Source: Zantedeschia hybrid cultivar (Eukaryota; Streptophyta; Magnoliopsida; Alismatales; Araceae). From it: a stretch of DNA of 64,000 nt. Every line of letters begins with the position of its first letter. Within the stretch, counting starts at the first letter, position 1. Shown here piece by piece: positions 11,404 through 21,886 of this stretch. The DNA lies in contig JARZZO010000003.1 in NCBI GenBank assembly GCA_030544215.1, forward strand, positions 49,086,045 through 49,150,044. Reading direction: 5' to 3'. The notes beneath the pieces were generated by a model. The model was not told the DNA's origin, did not search any database, and worked only from the letters and a program-made list of their open reading frames with translations. The position numbers and the translations under genes are program-made.

Positions 11404-11858
11404 GTAGGTGGTTTTATTTGCTCTCTGTTGGCTTGCTTTGTCGTCGGTGCGAGCTAAAGAGAGCTTCGAGAGTGGATGGATACTCTCTTCAAAGGACTTG
11501 AAAAGATGTGGTGCTCTAGGAGGAATGTTTTACTTCTGCGATCCTCGTTGTATGATGCAATGGATTCCTCAGAATTGGTTTCAGTGAAATTCCGTTAGTT
11601 TTGTTGTAGGTGAATATTATTTCCAGCCTAGTCGGTTAATTAAATATGAATCATGTTCCAGTGGGTATAAGAATCTTGCGGAGATCATGGCAAGCCAGAC
11701 AAATCAGTTGGCTTTTTACTTTTGTTAGATGCACATGCAGGATTATATTCGTGTACTTTTAACTGTTTTTTTCATGCATAATGCCAAAATGTTTAATATT
11801 GTCCATTTTGTATTATTGATTTGAAACAGGACTTTTGATTGCTTAAATATCATAGCAC
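11404..11858 (+). other. Fibrillarin 3' UTR and downstream flank
   Basis: Sequence after the stop codon at 11401-11403, T-rich with several TTGTTGTAGG and TGTA-type motifs. No canonical AATAAA signal is seen, so the poly(A) site is not assigned. No other gene is apparent before the transposon at 11869. Confidence 0.4.
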
Positions 11859-11868
11859 ATTAGATCAT

Positions 11869-12939
11869 GGGGTGTTTGTTTGGGTATGGTTTTTTGTACC
11901 AGTTTTTATTAATTTATAGGGAGGAATCTTCTCCTTTATTGACAGTCCTGGGAAACAAAGCGCCTTTTACCCTGTTTTTATTTTGGGAGACTCGAGAGAC
12001 GCATCAGACCGACTCGCACACGTTAGCTTCCCACTCATCTCTTCCTCTTCCTGAACATAGGTGCCACAACACCTCTTCTTTCTCGTCTCCCTTGACACAG
12101 GTGCAAGATGGATCGATGGATCTGTTGCGGACAGTGATGAGCCTGGTCACGACCTGTTGCTACAGGTCCGGCCAGGTGCAACCCCACCGCACCAATGAGG
12201 GGGTAAATTGGGCAGGTTGGGTTATGTCATAATTTGGATTTGACTCAAATTTAAAATAGCTTGGTTTAATTTTAGTCTAGTTAAAATTCAACTTAAATTT
12301 AATCCAAATTCAGTTCAATTCAATAATGAGTGAGTTGGGTTGAATGGTTCTGTTTATAAATAGTTTGTTAGAAGTGTTTTTATTTATTTATTTATGAATT
12401 ATTATAAAATTCAATAGATTAAATTGAGTCAACCTATTTTCGGCTCAAGTCTGTCCAAATTTAATAATTCATGTCAACCTGAATTTAATTCAACCTAATT
12501 TATATAATCTGGATTAATCTATTTTTTTTAAATATAAGTTGAGTTGGAATAGATCACGGGCTAGCCCGTCCAATTGATTGACGCCCCTAGCCGAGCCCTA
12601 CCTTGCCTGCAACCACTGCCTGTGTCTCTCTCTCTCTCTCGTTACATGATGCGAATCACCCGCGGGAGGCACCCTCTCTTCCTCGTTCGTCAACACTGCA
12701 CGGCGCAACGCACCTGATGCGGAGTGCCTCTGGCCAGGGGCAGAACCATATGACTTGCGGAAATGCCATTTTATCATGGTCTACCAAACATGGAAACCTA
12801 ATTTTTAAAAACTATAATAGTTTTGCCAAACAAGTTAAGAAGTGATTTATACCACTTTTAAAAATTGGGTTAAAAATTAATACATATTAAAATTTGAAAG
12901 AAAAATAATCTCAAACAGGAAGGTGTTCCCAAACACCCT
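11869..12939. mobile_element. Mutator-like non-autonomous element with genic-looking cargo
   Basis: Ends GGGGTGTTTG at 11869 and CAAACACCCT at 12930-12939 form a 10-bp inverted repeat with one mismatch. Flanks ATTAGATCAT (11859-11868) and ATTAGATGAT (12940-12949) form a 10-bp direct repeat with one mismatch; 9-10-bp duplications are diagnostic of Mutator-like elements. The 1,071-bp interior has two GC-rich, codon-like stretches (about 11980-12200 and 12600-12750) unlike the AT-rich flanks, which could be captured gene fragments, but I recognise no protein. A small hAT-like element appears nested at about 12200-12589. There is no MULE transposase. Confidence 0.6.
12200..12589. mobile_element. 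Possible hAT-like insertion inside the Mutator-like element
   Basis: AT-rich block with repeated AATTTAA/TTAAATT and GGTTGGGTT motifs, starting near AGGGGGTAAATTGG and ending CCAATTGATTGACGCCCCTA. The ends are imperfect inverted repeats resembling hAT termini (TAGGGGYGTCAA). No matching 8-bp flanks were found, so the exact boundaries are tentative. Confidence 0.4.
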
Positions 12940-12949
12940 ATTAGATGAT

Positions 12950-13427
12950 AAACATTGACAACAATTCATAATTTGGCTAATAATTATTTATTATAATTCT
13001 TTACAATTTTGATAAAAAATTACATATGTGATGCTGAATATTATCTTAATCTTTTAATTGTTTGGCTGAGAATTTGACCATCTCCTTCAAACTTTAAATT
13101 TAATTATATTTGAACAATTTCACTGTATAATATCTCTACCCTATTTAATTAACTATGGTGGTCACTCCCTAGTATTTTTTGGTTTAGAATTTTCAAGTGC
13201 ATGGTCTGTACTAAAAGTTTCAACTAGAGGGGAATAATAGTGCACGACTCCTTAATAGGGGTGTCCTTTTTGTGCATGGAGGGGTCTAGCTAGTGTGTTG
13301 CGCTGCCAAATTAGAGGGGTTTAGGCGTCCAAAGGATGAACAGTCTTATCTTCTTTTATGCGATGAAGTACAAAATAAAAAAATAAAAAAAATTGAGTCT
13401 TATTTTATTGGGCTTGATTCACTAAGC
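12950..13427. other. Unassigned AT-rich intergenic sequence
   Basis: No gene, repeat or transposon signature recognised. Homopolymer-rich, with a short A-rich tract near 13374-13390. Confidence 0.3.
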
Positions 13428-13672
13428 CCCAATTTGTTTGCAGAATAGATTATCTGAAATTACTTATTTGGAATAACATATATTAGAATAAGGAGTAGTT
13501 TTAATAGTTTTGTGGGACCCACTAGCGGAATAGAAAAAATAAGTAATTCTTAGATCTAAGGTCGAATTACTTATTCTCCTTATTCGAGTATAAGCAATTC
13601 TAACTTAGCATACACTATTCCATCCATTCAATTAGAATTAACTTTATTTTAAGAATAACATCTCTAGGGAGT
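13428..13672. mobile_element. Relic of the AATAAG-rich TIR element family
   Basis: Shares blocks in order, on the opposite strand, with the element at 55583: a TAGAATAAGG block, a GTGGGACCCACT block (GTGGGGCCC in the other copy), AAGTAATTCTTAG, and TTATTCTCCTTATTC. The left end CCCAATTTGTTTGCAGAATA resembles the other copy's inverted right terminus. The right end is worn. Non-coding. Confidence 0.45.
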
Positions 13673-13940
13673 CTAACCTTTACAAGATTCTCATTTTTTT
13701 TTTTGGTTGGGTTGCGCCTAAACACTGGTACTGTGTAGATTTCTAAGTCCTGTAAGAATGTGGCTGCTGCGATACGACAAAAGTGGATAAGCTAGCAGAT
13801 TTTATTATATGTGAATGGTTTACCTGAGATTCCAAAGATGATCTGCTCTTGGAAAAGCTGGGGTTTGGTAACCCGTTGTCCTTTTATTATAGCGGTAGCA
13901 CCAATCCTGCTGCCACTACTTTGATTCTTTATTTGATTTA

Positions 13941-14215
13941 GGATCCGTTTGGTTACATATAAAATATAATTGGAGGGAAAATAATTTTATAATAAAATAT
14001 ATTTACAAGAAAAATAAAAACAAAATTTGTCATTTGGTGCTCATGAAAATATTTTTAACTCTTTTAAAAAAGGATGCCAAAATCAGAAAAAGAAGGAGTC
14101 AATGAATTAAGTTTTCCGTTGACTTGAATTTTACAGACTACCAAACAATTGACTGCGATATATTTTTCAGGAAAAGCTTTTTCTGAAGTTTATTTTACGT
14201 GAAAACAACGGACTC
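13941..14215. mobile_element. Tourist-like MITE
   Basis: A 275-bp AT-rich element with gapped terminal inverted repeats GGATCCGTTTGGTT at the left and AACAACGGACTC at the right. TTA stands on both sides (13938-13940 and 14216-14218), the 3-bp target duplication typical of PIF/Harbinger-derived MITEs. No coding capacity. Confidence 0.55.
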
Positions 14216-14373
14216 TTAGTTTTCGATGCCTACCAGTCAGTAGTCACCAGCTTTGTCTGTTTTCCTGCCTTCAAAATTTGATTTAAATGCTTAGGACGAG
14301 GCCAAGGAAGTGTGGATGTAGTGTAGATCCATGCCTTGTGTCTCCTGGTACTTGCTTTTATCTATTTAGACAA

Positions 14374-14920
14374 TTTTTTTTTGACAATCAAAAGTTGTGG
14401 ATAATTTCATTAAGCATAAGAGGAGAGTACAGCAGAATCTGCAGACACAACAGATTTAACAGAGGAGGGGAGCAAAGTAGTACTCTGTTACATGCTCTTG
14501 GAATATAGTTGAGGGACACAGAATGTGTAGTCATAAGATCCATTCCCAGATCATGTATGCTGTAGAACTAGCTCTGTAAATATCAAAAACTCTCATTTCT
14601 TCTCCTTTAAGGATTGAAAGCTCCCAATAGTTCTGGCAGGCTTTTTTGAAACTCAACATTCTTGAATCAGTGCATCCAAAGAACAGATGCTTCGCTGTTT
14701 CTGGCAATACAGAAGCAGTGGCGAGGTAGTTCTTAACTAATCTTCAGGGGAACTTTGTTGATAGTTTGTTCTACCGGGCCATTTCCACAGAGCTGCCAAC
14801 TTTTGCTTAGAGTCCGAGTCTTGTCTCCAGTGAAGAAAGCATAGACATATGTTATAGTTGAGAACAACTTAGTGCACACCAAAGGCTTGGTCACAGTGCA
14901 CGCCCAATAGGCAACGGCCA
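14374..14920 (-). pseudogene. 5'-truncated LINE, 3' end of ORF2
   Basis: A T-run at 14374-14382 is the poly(A) tail of a minus-strand LINE. Reading leftwards from about 14900, the translation includes WQLCGNGP, then after a frame change HLFFGCTDSR and KKACQNYWEL, matching the zinc-binding reverse-transcriptase tail domain (zf-RVT) of plant LINEs. Stops and frameshifts break it. Only about 0.5 kb remains, as expected for incomplete reverse transcription. It abuts the TRIM element at 14921, which may have inserted in its 5' part. Confidence 0.6.
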
Positions 14921-15582
14921 TGTTGAAGTTTTTTTTTTTTTTGAAGGGGCCCAGAAGCCGATTATGTACAGCTATTTACAAGCGACCGGGGTTCTAATCG
15001 GGAACCCGAGATAATCTTCCAAACTTGGAGATAATTCCGGCTAAGTCGATGGATCTGCCTAATTAGGCGACAGTTCCAGGTCAGTCTGATTTCTGGAGAA
15101 GTAATCCTACAGATTAGGAGATAAATATCCCAACAACATCAGGGGGCTGCATGGCTGAAGTTTTTTTAGGCCCAACCAGAATTGAACCTGAGACCTCCCT
15201 TTTGCAAGGGAGGTGGGTGAACCAACTGCCCTAGACAGCTGGTTCTGGTCTGTTGAAGTTATTGGGCCATGGTGCCTACTCTATTCAAAATCTTTAAGTT
15301 TATGAGTGGAGTAGGCACCATCTACTAAATACTTTTTAATTTTGTCTTTTTTTCGACGTAGGATTATTCTAACACGCCTCTTCATGTGCAGGTCGATTTT
15401 AGATTTTGTCATGTAGACCACAAATACGGGATGCGCAGTCCGACTCGTAACCATGGACGCTGATACCATGTTGAAGTTATTGGGCCATCTAACTCGAAAC
15501 CTTAAAGCTATGAGTGGAGTAGGCACCATCTACTAAACACATTTTGATTTTGTCCTTTTTTCGATATAAGACTATTCTAACA
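14921..15582 (-). mobile_element. TRIM (miniature LTR retrotransposon), one LTR split by a SINE
   Basis: Two direct repeats of about 114-134 bp start TGTTGAAGTTATTGGGCCA and end TATTCTAACA: the left one is 14921-14930 plus 15251-15374, the right one 15469-15582. Between them are only 94 bp with no coding capacity. Immediately beside the right LTR, 15459-15468 reads TGGTATCAGC on the minus strand, an initiator-tRNA-Met primer site, so the element runs on the minus strand with the right LTR as its 5' LTR. The size and structure are those of TRIM/SMART elements, which depend on other retrotransposons. No 5-bp target duplication is recognisable. Confidence 0.8.
14931..15250 (-). mobile_element. 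tRNA-derived SINE inside the TRIM LTR
   Basis: A 320-bp insertion flanked by perfect 10-bp duplications TGTTGAAGTT (14921-14930 and 15251-15260). The T-run at the left end is the poly(A) tail of a minus-strand insert. The minus-strand head has pol III promoter-like boxes: TAGGGCAGTTGG near 15220-15240 (A box) and GGTTCAATTCT near 15180-15190 (B box), as in tRNA-derived SINEs. A second short T-tract near 15160-15168 separates head and body. SINEs are mobilised by LINE proteins. It post-dates the TRIM. Confidence 0.8.
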
Positions 15583-15648
15583 AGGTCGAGTAAGGCTAAG
15601 TCGGCCAACGGGGTTGACTGACTTGGCCATGACAGGGATGGTGCGGCT

Positions 15649-16037
15649 TGTTGGGTTTTTACCTAATTTGTGATCCATTTGTAGTCAATGGGCCATACAC
15701 ATACACACAATAAGGTATATAATTAATAGAATACTGTTATTGGGCTAACCCCTAAGGAACCCATTAGGATCCTGTAATGGGTGGGATCAATTTAAGCTTA
15801 AACGGGACTTGTTCTTCCTCTCTATATAAGAAACCTATGACTCCGCATGAAGCTATACACATCAAGTGAGACAGAGAGAGGAAACCAGTGGAGAAGGTGC
15901 TCGGATTACACCATCTCCTCGTCCGGTGCTCGTGCGGTACTCGCGAGGCTCGTGTGCGTGTGAGGATTGACTTCGACATCGTCTTCCTCCTTCGTTTAGG
16001 GATGTCTTCTGCTACAAGTATTCTTAAATCCCTAACA
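15649..16037 (+). repeat. 5' LTR of the Copia element
   Basis: TGTTGGG...CCCTAACA. It contains a TATATAAG promoter-like box near 15823 and aligns along most of its length with 27529-27907; the first ~45 bp differ between the two. It is followed by AG and the primer-binding site. Confidence 0.88.
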
Positions 16038-16052
16038 AGTAGTATCAGAGCC

Positions 16053-18270
16053 ATTGTCAGCAATATGGGACTTCGATTTGTTGTAATTTTCTTGTTTCCA
16101 TCTAGTTACAGACCGAAAAATTGCAGCTTTATTCTTTATTAATTTATTTTGATTTTCTGGTTCACCGGCCGGCGATGAAATCGCGTAAGAACGGCGATGA
16201 ACAGCAAAGCCTGAGTGCCATGCGCGGCTTAGACTAACAATGACACCCATCGCCAATTAGGCAATTAGAGATATTTTCTCAAGTTGTCCTCACAGATACC
16301 ACGGTTAGTGGATGAGAACAAGTGGTATCATAAACGCCCCATTCAGAATATTTCCTAATGAAAAATATTGGACATGGGTGGACGTATTCCCCTAACCTGA
16401 AACGTGGGCCCGTCAATAGGGAGGGGGGGTGTGAAGCTGGTCCCTCACGCCGGCCAGCACCTGAGCGCCATGGCGCATGGGCATGCAGCACCCATGCGCA
16501 TGCAGATCCTGTAACCCCCAGCAAAAGGATGATGGGCTTCATTTCTCCCAACAGCTGCGGCTACGTGGCCTTACGTTTCTCCTCCCTAACAGTTACGGAT
16601 TAAGGTGGGGGAGCTTGAAAATGATGGGGTTAAAGACCATAAAGTCCTCATTAAGCCCCCATTAAGCTATATTTTAAATTTGGGATCCAATGAAGTTTAA
16701 TAGATCCAATTTCATGGGTCTTTTTGAGTTTTATTTGGGTTGGGTTTTAAATCCGTAACGGATCGTATTTAATAGTTTCGAATGTAGATTTTGGGTAATT
16801 AGATCTATTTGGATCTTATTTAAGACCCGAATCCATATCCGTTAAATATTTCGTAATGGATCTTTCTTAACGAGATTCAGATTTGGAATTAGGTACTAAA
16901 TCCGTTTGGATATTTATTAAGACCCGAATCCGTATCCGGTTAAATATCCGACCCGAATCCGTTAACTCAAATCGACTCGAATCCGTTAAAGATCCGTATC
17001 CGTATCCATTTATATCCGTTAATTAACATGTATCCTTTAAGATTTAAAACTGTTTAATTTTAATTCCTTATTTTATCTTCATACTTTAAAGTTCACTAAT
17101 GATAATATAAAGGGTCCATTAAGTTCTAGATACGAGGCCCATTTTTCTGGGTCTGTTTTTAGGCCCATTAGTGATCTTTAAAGTATAAAGGGTCATTTTT
17201 AAACAATTTGGATATATATATAATTTTTGATGATATGTTTGCAATTCTGTTTAATTCTGTAAACAGAAACAAATATGTTTACAATTTTGGTTTATTCTGC
17301 AAACAGAAACGGATATGTTTGCAATTTCTGATTTATTCTGCAAAGAGAAACAAATATGTTTGCAAATTCTGGTTTATTTTGCAAACAGAAAAGGATCAGT
17401 TTGCTATTCTGTTTATTTCTACAAACTAATAGGGCTGTGTTCGCAATTCTGATTTAATTCCTGCAAACATAAAATGACATTTATATAACAGCATGCTATA
17501 AACTTGTGTTTTACCTTTGTAATCTAGTTTTAAGCATGATTAAGGTTTGTTTATGGATTAATAATTATTACTATAAATTTAGGAGATATTTTTGTGATAA
17601 TTTGACCTCCTTACAGTTTTTATTTATGCATGAATATCTCCATTTCAGAATACAATAATTATTATCTTTATGTCATTTTGCTCATATTAAGTGTTAATTT
17701 GATGATATTATATAGTTTTGTGGTAAATTTTGGATTTCTAAATAGTTAGTTTGACCACCAAAGTGACACTACTCACGAAGAATGATAAGATTTATCAATA
17801 TTAAGTTTTAAATAGTATCATTGATGACCATTTGATTATTTGTTATCATTTTAATTAAGGGGAGGATATTTTATAATTCACAGTGTGTAAGTTGATCACC
17901 AAAGTGGCCTTATGCACGGAGAATTAATAAAATATTCTCATTAAAAAATTAAATAATATCAAATGTTTGTGTTTTTGACTTGATTGTAGATTTACCTCTC
18001 AACGGAGTGTCTATTTTCATGTCATGAGCATGATATAATAAAATTTAAATGCATGGCGACTCTTGAGAGTATTGTACCTAAATGTATTATCTCTTGACAT
18101 CAAAATGTTTATAAATTTTAGTTTTATCACTTAAGTTAATTTGGGGAGTCTGTCCATTAACATATTATAATTATCTCCCAAAGGGGAGATTATATATGAT
18201 GCAACCGGACGACTTGTTAAAGTTGTTCATTTTAGTTACTGAATTACTTTATAATTTAAATACTGCCTCA
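16053..18270 (+). other. Long non-coding leader of the Copia element
   Basis: About 2.2 kb between primer site and gag with no sustained frame. It contains a G/C-rich part (16370-16600), a stretch of repeated ATCCGTTA/ATCCGTATCC words (16740-17020), a tandem array (17234-17470), and two related blocks near 17755 and 17893 sharing ACCAAAGTG and CACG(A/G)AGAAT. Long repeat-bearing leaders occur in some plant Copia lineages. Confidence 0.6.
17234..17470 (+). repeat. Tandem repeat, period about 47 bp, about five copies
   Basis: Successive units follow the pattern ATATGTTTGCAATTCTG, then TTTATTCTGCAAACAGAAA. Copies are 75-90% alike by eye and decay at the right end. It lies in the Copia leader. 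The frame through it (17208-17429) is a by-product of a repeat without stops. Confidence 0.75.
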
Positions 18271-18274
18271 TAAC

Positions 18275-19827
18275 TTGCAATATTTGTTCTATTATCTTAT
18301 ACGTGAGCATGTGTTTATTTCAGCTGCTTCTCCTTTATTTGCACCATTTACTGTCAATGTGCCTTATCTGAATGACACTAATTTCACTGAATGGAAGCAA
18401 AGCGTACTATTTGCTTTGGGTTGCATGAACTTAGATTTGACTTTACGTGAGGATATGCTAGCTCCACTTACTCTAGAAAGTTCAATAGAACAACATACTC
18501 ATTATGAGAAATGGTAAAAGTCCAATCGTCTCTACTTTCTGTTCCTTCAGGGACATGTTGGACAGAACATCAAGAGATCTATTCCAGATCAGACCACTGC
18601 TAGTGGATTTCTTAAAGCAATTGAGAAATAGTTCATTAGTTCTGATAAGACTAAAGCTAGTACTTTAATGATTAAATTGTCCTCAATGAAATACACTGGT
18701 GGTTAGGGCTGTCAATAGATTCTTGAGTTCCGATTATCCGCTCCGTTTCCGTTTTTATTAGTGGATATGGAACTTCGTTAAAGACCACCCGTTAAGTTAT
18801 AGGAAACGGAAATAGATCTCCGATAGTTATAGGAGTCGGAAACGGAAACACTCATTTTCGCATCCATTAACCCGTTTCCGTTTTCGAATGATCATGTACC
18901 TTATACATCCATCCACATACACACATACGCATACACACATATAATATCTAACAGTGAGAATATCTCTTGACAGTTTGATAAAAGAACGGCCATAGTAAAA
19001 AGTTGGAAACTTTTTAACATTTTAATATAACTTTATGGCACATGTTTGGGTATATTTATATTTAAATTTAAATTGATAGATAAAGTAGATTTCAAAATTC
19101 AAAATTCATAGATTATTAATTTTTACCTATTAAAACTTTTTAGGTTTAAAATTTTTAATTACTAGAAGAAAGTTTATCAAAAAGTGAATAGTAATAGTGA
19201 TTTTAAATATCTTCTTAATATAGCAATGATGATAGCGGAAACTTTTTGTTTACTTTCGTTTCCGTTTCCGATTCTCAATTTAAAAGTGGAAATAGATACG
19301 GAAGCGGAAACACTTACTTCCGACTCCGTTTCCGTCTTCGATAAACCTTATAGGAAACGGAAGTGGAAGGTGCCATTTCCGTTTCGGTCTCCGACCCGTT
19401 GACAACCCTACTAGTGGTAGTGTTCGAGAGCATATAATGATTATGAGGGATATTTCTGCTCAACAAAATGCCATGGAAGTTACTATTTCAGATACTTTCC
19501 TAATCCATTTCATTCTTAACTCTCTGCCTAGTGAACATGAGGCATTCAAGATCTCTTACAACACACATTAGGCTAAATGGTCTGTCAATGAATTGATGAC
19601 CATGTGTATCTAAGAGGAAGAGAGATTGAGAGGAGAGAGGAACAACGCTGTTTTGTTTACCTCTCATAAAGTGAAAAATGATTAGGAAAGAAAAAAGGTG
19701 TCTAGAAGAATGACACGAAGAAGAACAAGTCAAAAGGTAAAAATGACAAATGCTTCTTCCGCAAATTACCTGGACACGTTAAGAAAGATTTTCTGAAAAA
19801 GAAGGCATGGTTTGAAAAGAAAGGTAA
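18275..19827 (+). pseudogene. Copia gag, broken by stops and a hAT insertion
   Basis: From about 18320 the translation reads ASPLFAPFTVNVPYLNDTNF then EWKQSVLFALGCM, the start of a plant Copia gag. Stops follow at 18515-18517 and further on. After KLSSMKYTGG the frame is split by the hAT element at 18704-19410, then resumes with SVREHIMIMRDIS and LNSLPSEHEAFKISYN. The nucleocapsid zinc knuckle near 19750-19797 is damaged: cysteine positions read R and F (CFFRKLPGHVKKDF). The gene stops at AWFEKKG where the Gypsy LTR begins at 19828. It is non-functional. Confidence 0.85.
18704..19410. mobile_element. Non-autonomous hAT element, copy 3 (in Copia gag)
   Basis: TAGGGCTGTCAA at the left and TTGACAACCCTA at the right are 12-bp inverted repeats with one mismatch. 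Flanks CTGGTGGT (18696-18703) and CTAGTGGT (19411-19418) give an 8-bp duplication with one mismatch. The ends carry many GGAAACGGA-type motifs in both orientations. 707 bp, no transposase. Removing it restores the gag reading order, so it is younger than the Copia element. Confidence 0.88.
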
Positions 19828-21886
19828 TGTAATGACCCGCCACCCTATAATCAGAGACCTGATTACTAAATGGATATCGGATCATTATTTATGGGTTCAC
19901 ACCTGGATCTCAAACAACACGTCTGGAGAAGTAAGCGTTAAAGAATGCTAAATATAATAATCACACGGACCTCAAAAAAAGTACAAGTGCACAGGAAGTA
20001 AAATAATAATGTCTGTACATAGTCCAACAATAGTTACATGGTCCAAAGAATTAAATAAGTACAGGCAGAAGAAAAGTTCAACAACATTGGGACATACCCC
20101 GGAACCGAGATAGCTGCTGGCCCGTACACCAAGGAGAACACCGCACGCCAACACTCGCCGAGAAGTCCACACCTGAAACCGCAGGGAGTGAGTCACACCA
20201 AAATTGGAGTCAGTAGGGATCACCCGATCCCCGCCTCCTATACACACACCTACAAGTGCAACAATACAGGATGTAGGCAATTTAAGTAAAGAAGTAAACA
20301 CAGCTCCCAAAGATTCCCAAATTCTAATATGAAACATATGCATTCGCAATGCAACAGGCACAGTTCTAAGCAATTCAAGCAACCCAACTTAACACTGCAA
20401 TTTGTAACCAAAGATCCGGCTAAACACACAAACCACACTGCCGAACGCGTACAAATAACGCCTCACAACACCACCAACACCCATGCCTGTCCACCCCTGC
20501 GATGTTCCGAACACAGTAGGGTGAGGCAATGAGTCAAACTAGGACTAACTGGGACTAGTGAACCACCACCACTCAGTTACGTGTGCACACAAGCAGTCTA
20601 GGCCACTGTCCTATCGACCGGACTTCCCTCAACACCAGGCCTAGGCGCTTCACGAGGGCCCTAGGGACCAGAGAAACCCCCCTCAAGCCGAAGCTATAAG
20701 GACTATCTGTAACCCTAACCTCCTGGGTCACATTAGGCCAAACGGCGAAGGGTACCACTCATAACCTCGATATCTCAGGTTACATCAGGCCCAGTGGCGA
20801 AAGGGTAAACTCCAGCAACACCAAACCCGGCTTCACAGTAAGAAACGTACCGAAAACTGCCACGACAAACTAGGAAAGTACCGACCTCCTGGGATAGAAC
20901 AACAACCCCTCGGATAGCACACTGACTACTCCGACTTGTCTAGCTTAGGTAGTTCTGCCTTTTCCTAACCACAAGTGAAACACTAACATGTATCCCTCCC
21001 ACACCGGTACGACATCAATGCCACACAGACACCGCGTCCCTCCCACATCGACACAAGGTGTCAAACACAAACCACAATCGTTCTAGGTCCACAATCGTAT
21101 AAACATATACATACATAATGCGATTCCGATCATACAGAAATCCTTGTCCCCAATATATGATTTTAAGCATGCATTTAGCCAAATTAACTAACAATGTATG
21201 CACATATAAATTTCATGTATTAATGGGATTCTGGCTTAAATGGCGTTGCCCTAGCCAGTCACCATTTCAAATAGCGTCGCCATAGCACGACGAAATTCAT
21301 TCAAAACTGAACTATTTCCCACAGAAACTGGCTTCGGGACAATTTACAATTTTGGTCTAAATGACGTCGCCCTAGTCAGATGCCATTTAGAGCTCGAAAT
21401 ATGGTTTCCTGCAACCTCTCCCGAGCCACAAAACGGGGTTCTTCCCCCCCCCCCCCCACAAAAAAAAAAAAAAAAAAGTTGCCCCCAAAATACCCAAAAA
21501 TAAAGAATGAAGGGGAGAATCCAAATTACCACTTAAAACATACTAATTCTCATTTTACAAAAATGCCTATTTTCATAAAAAAACTCTTAAAATATACTTT
21601 TCTACCCAAAAACCTTCACACACAATACATACTTTAAAGCGGAGGAAAACATGATTTTAAATAAATACAACGAAGATCGTCCCCCTACCGGTCACTTGAA
21701 CTCTTAGCTCCATGCCGCCGAACCGCCGCACCGCAAACTACAGCCGTAGACACCGTCACTCCGCCGGGACGTCGGCTGCTGTCCGGAGAATGAAGTGCTG
21801 CGGAGGAGGTGGTGACGGAAGTGGTGAGAGGTAGAGGGTGTTGGAGTGGTGGAAGAAGAAGAAGAGGAAGGGGAAGGGAAGGGAGA
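19828..21886 (-). repeat. 3' LTR of the Gypsy element, truncated
   Basis: Aligns with gaps to 23370-25150 of the other LTR. It includes a poly-C/poly-A stretch at 21446-21478. Its U3 end (higher coordinates) is missing and is replaced by protease coding sequence at about 21886. Confidence 0.8.
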
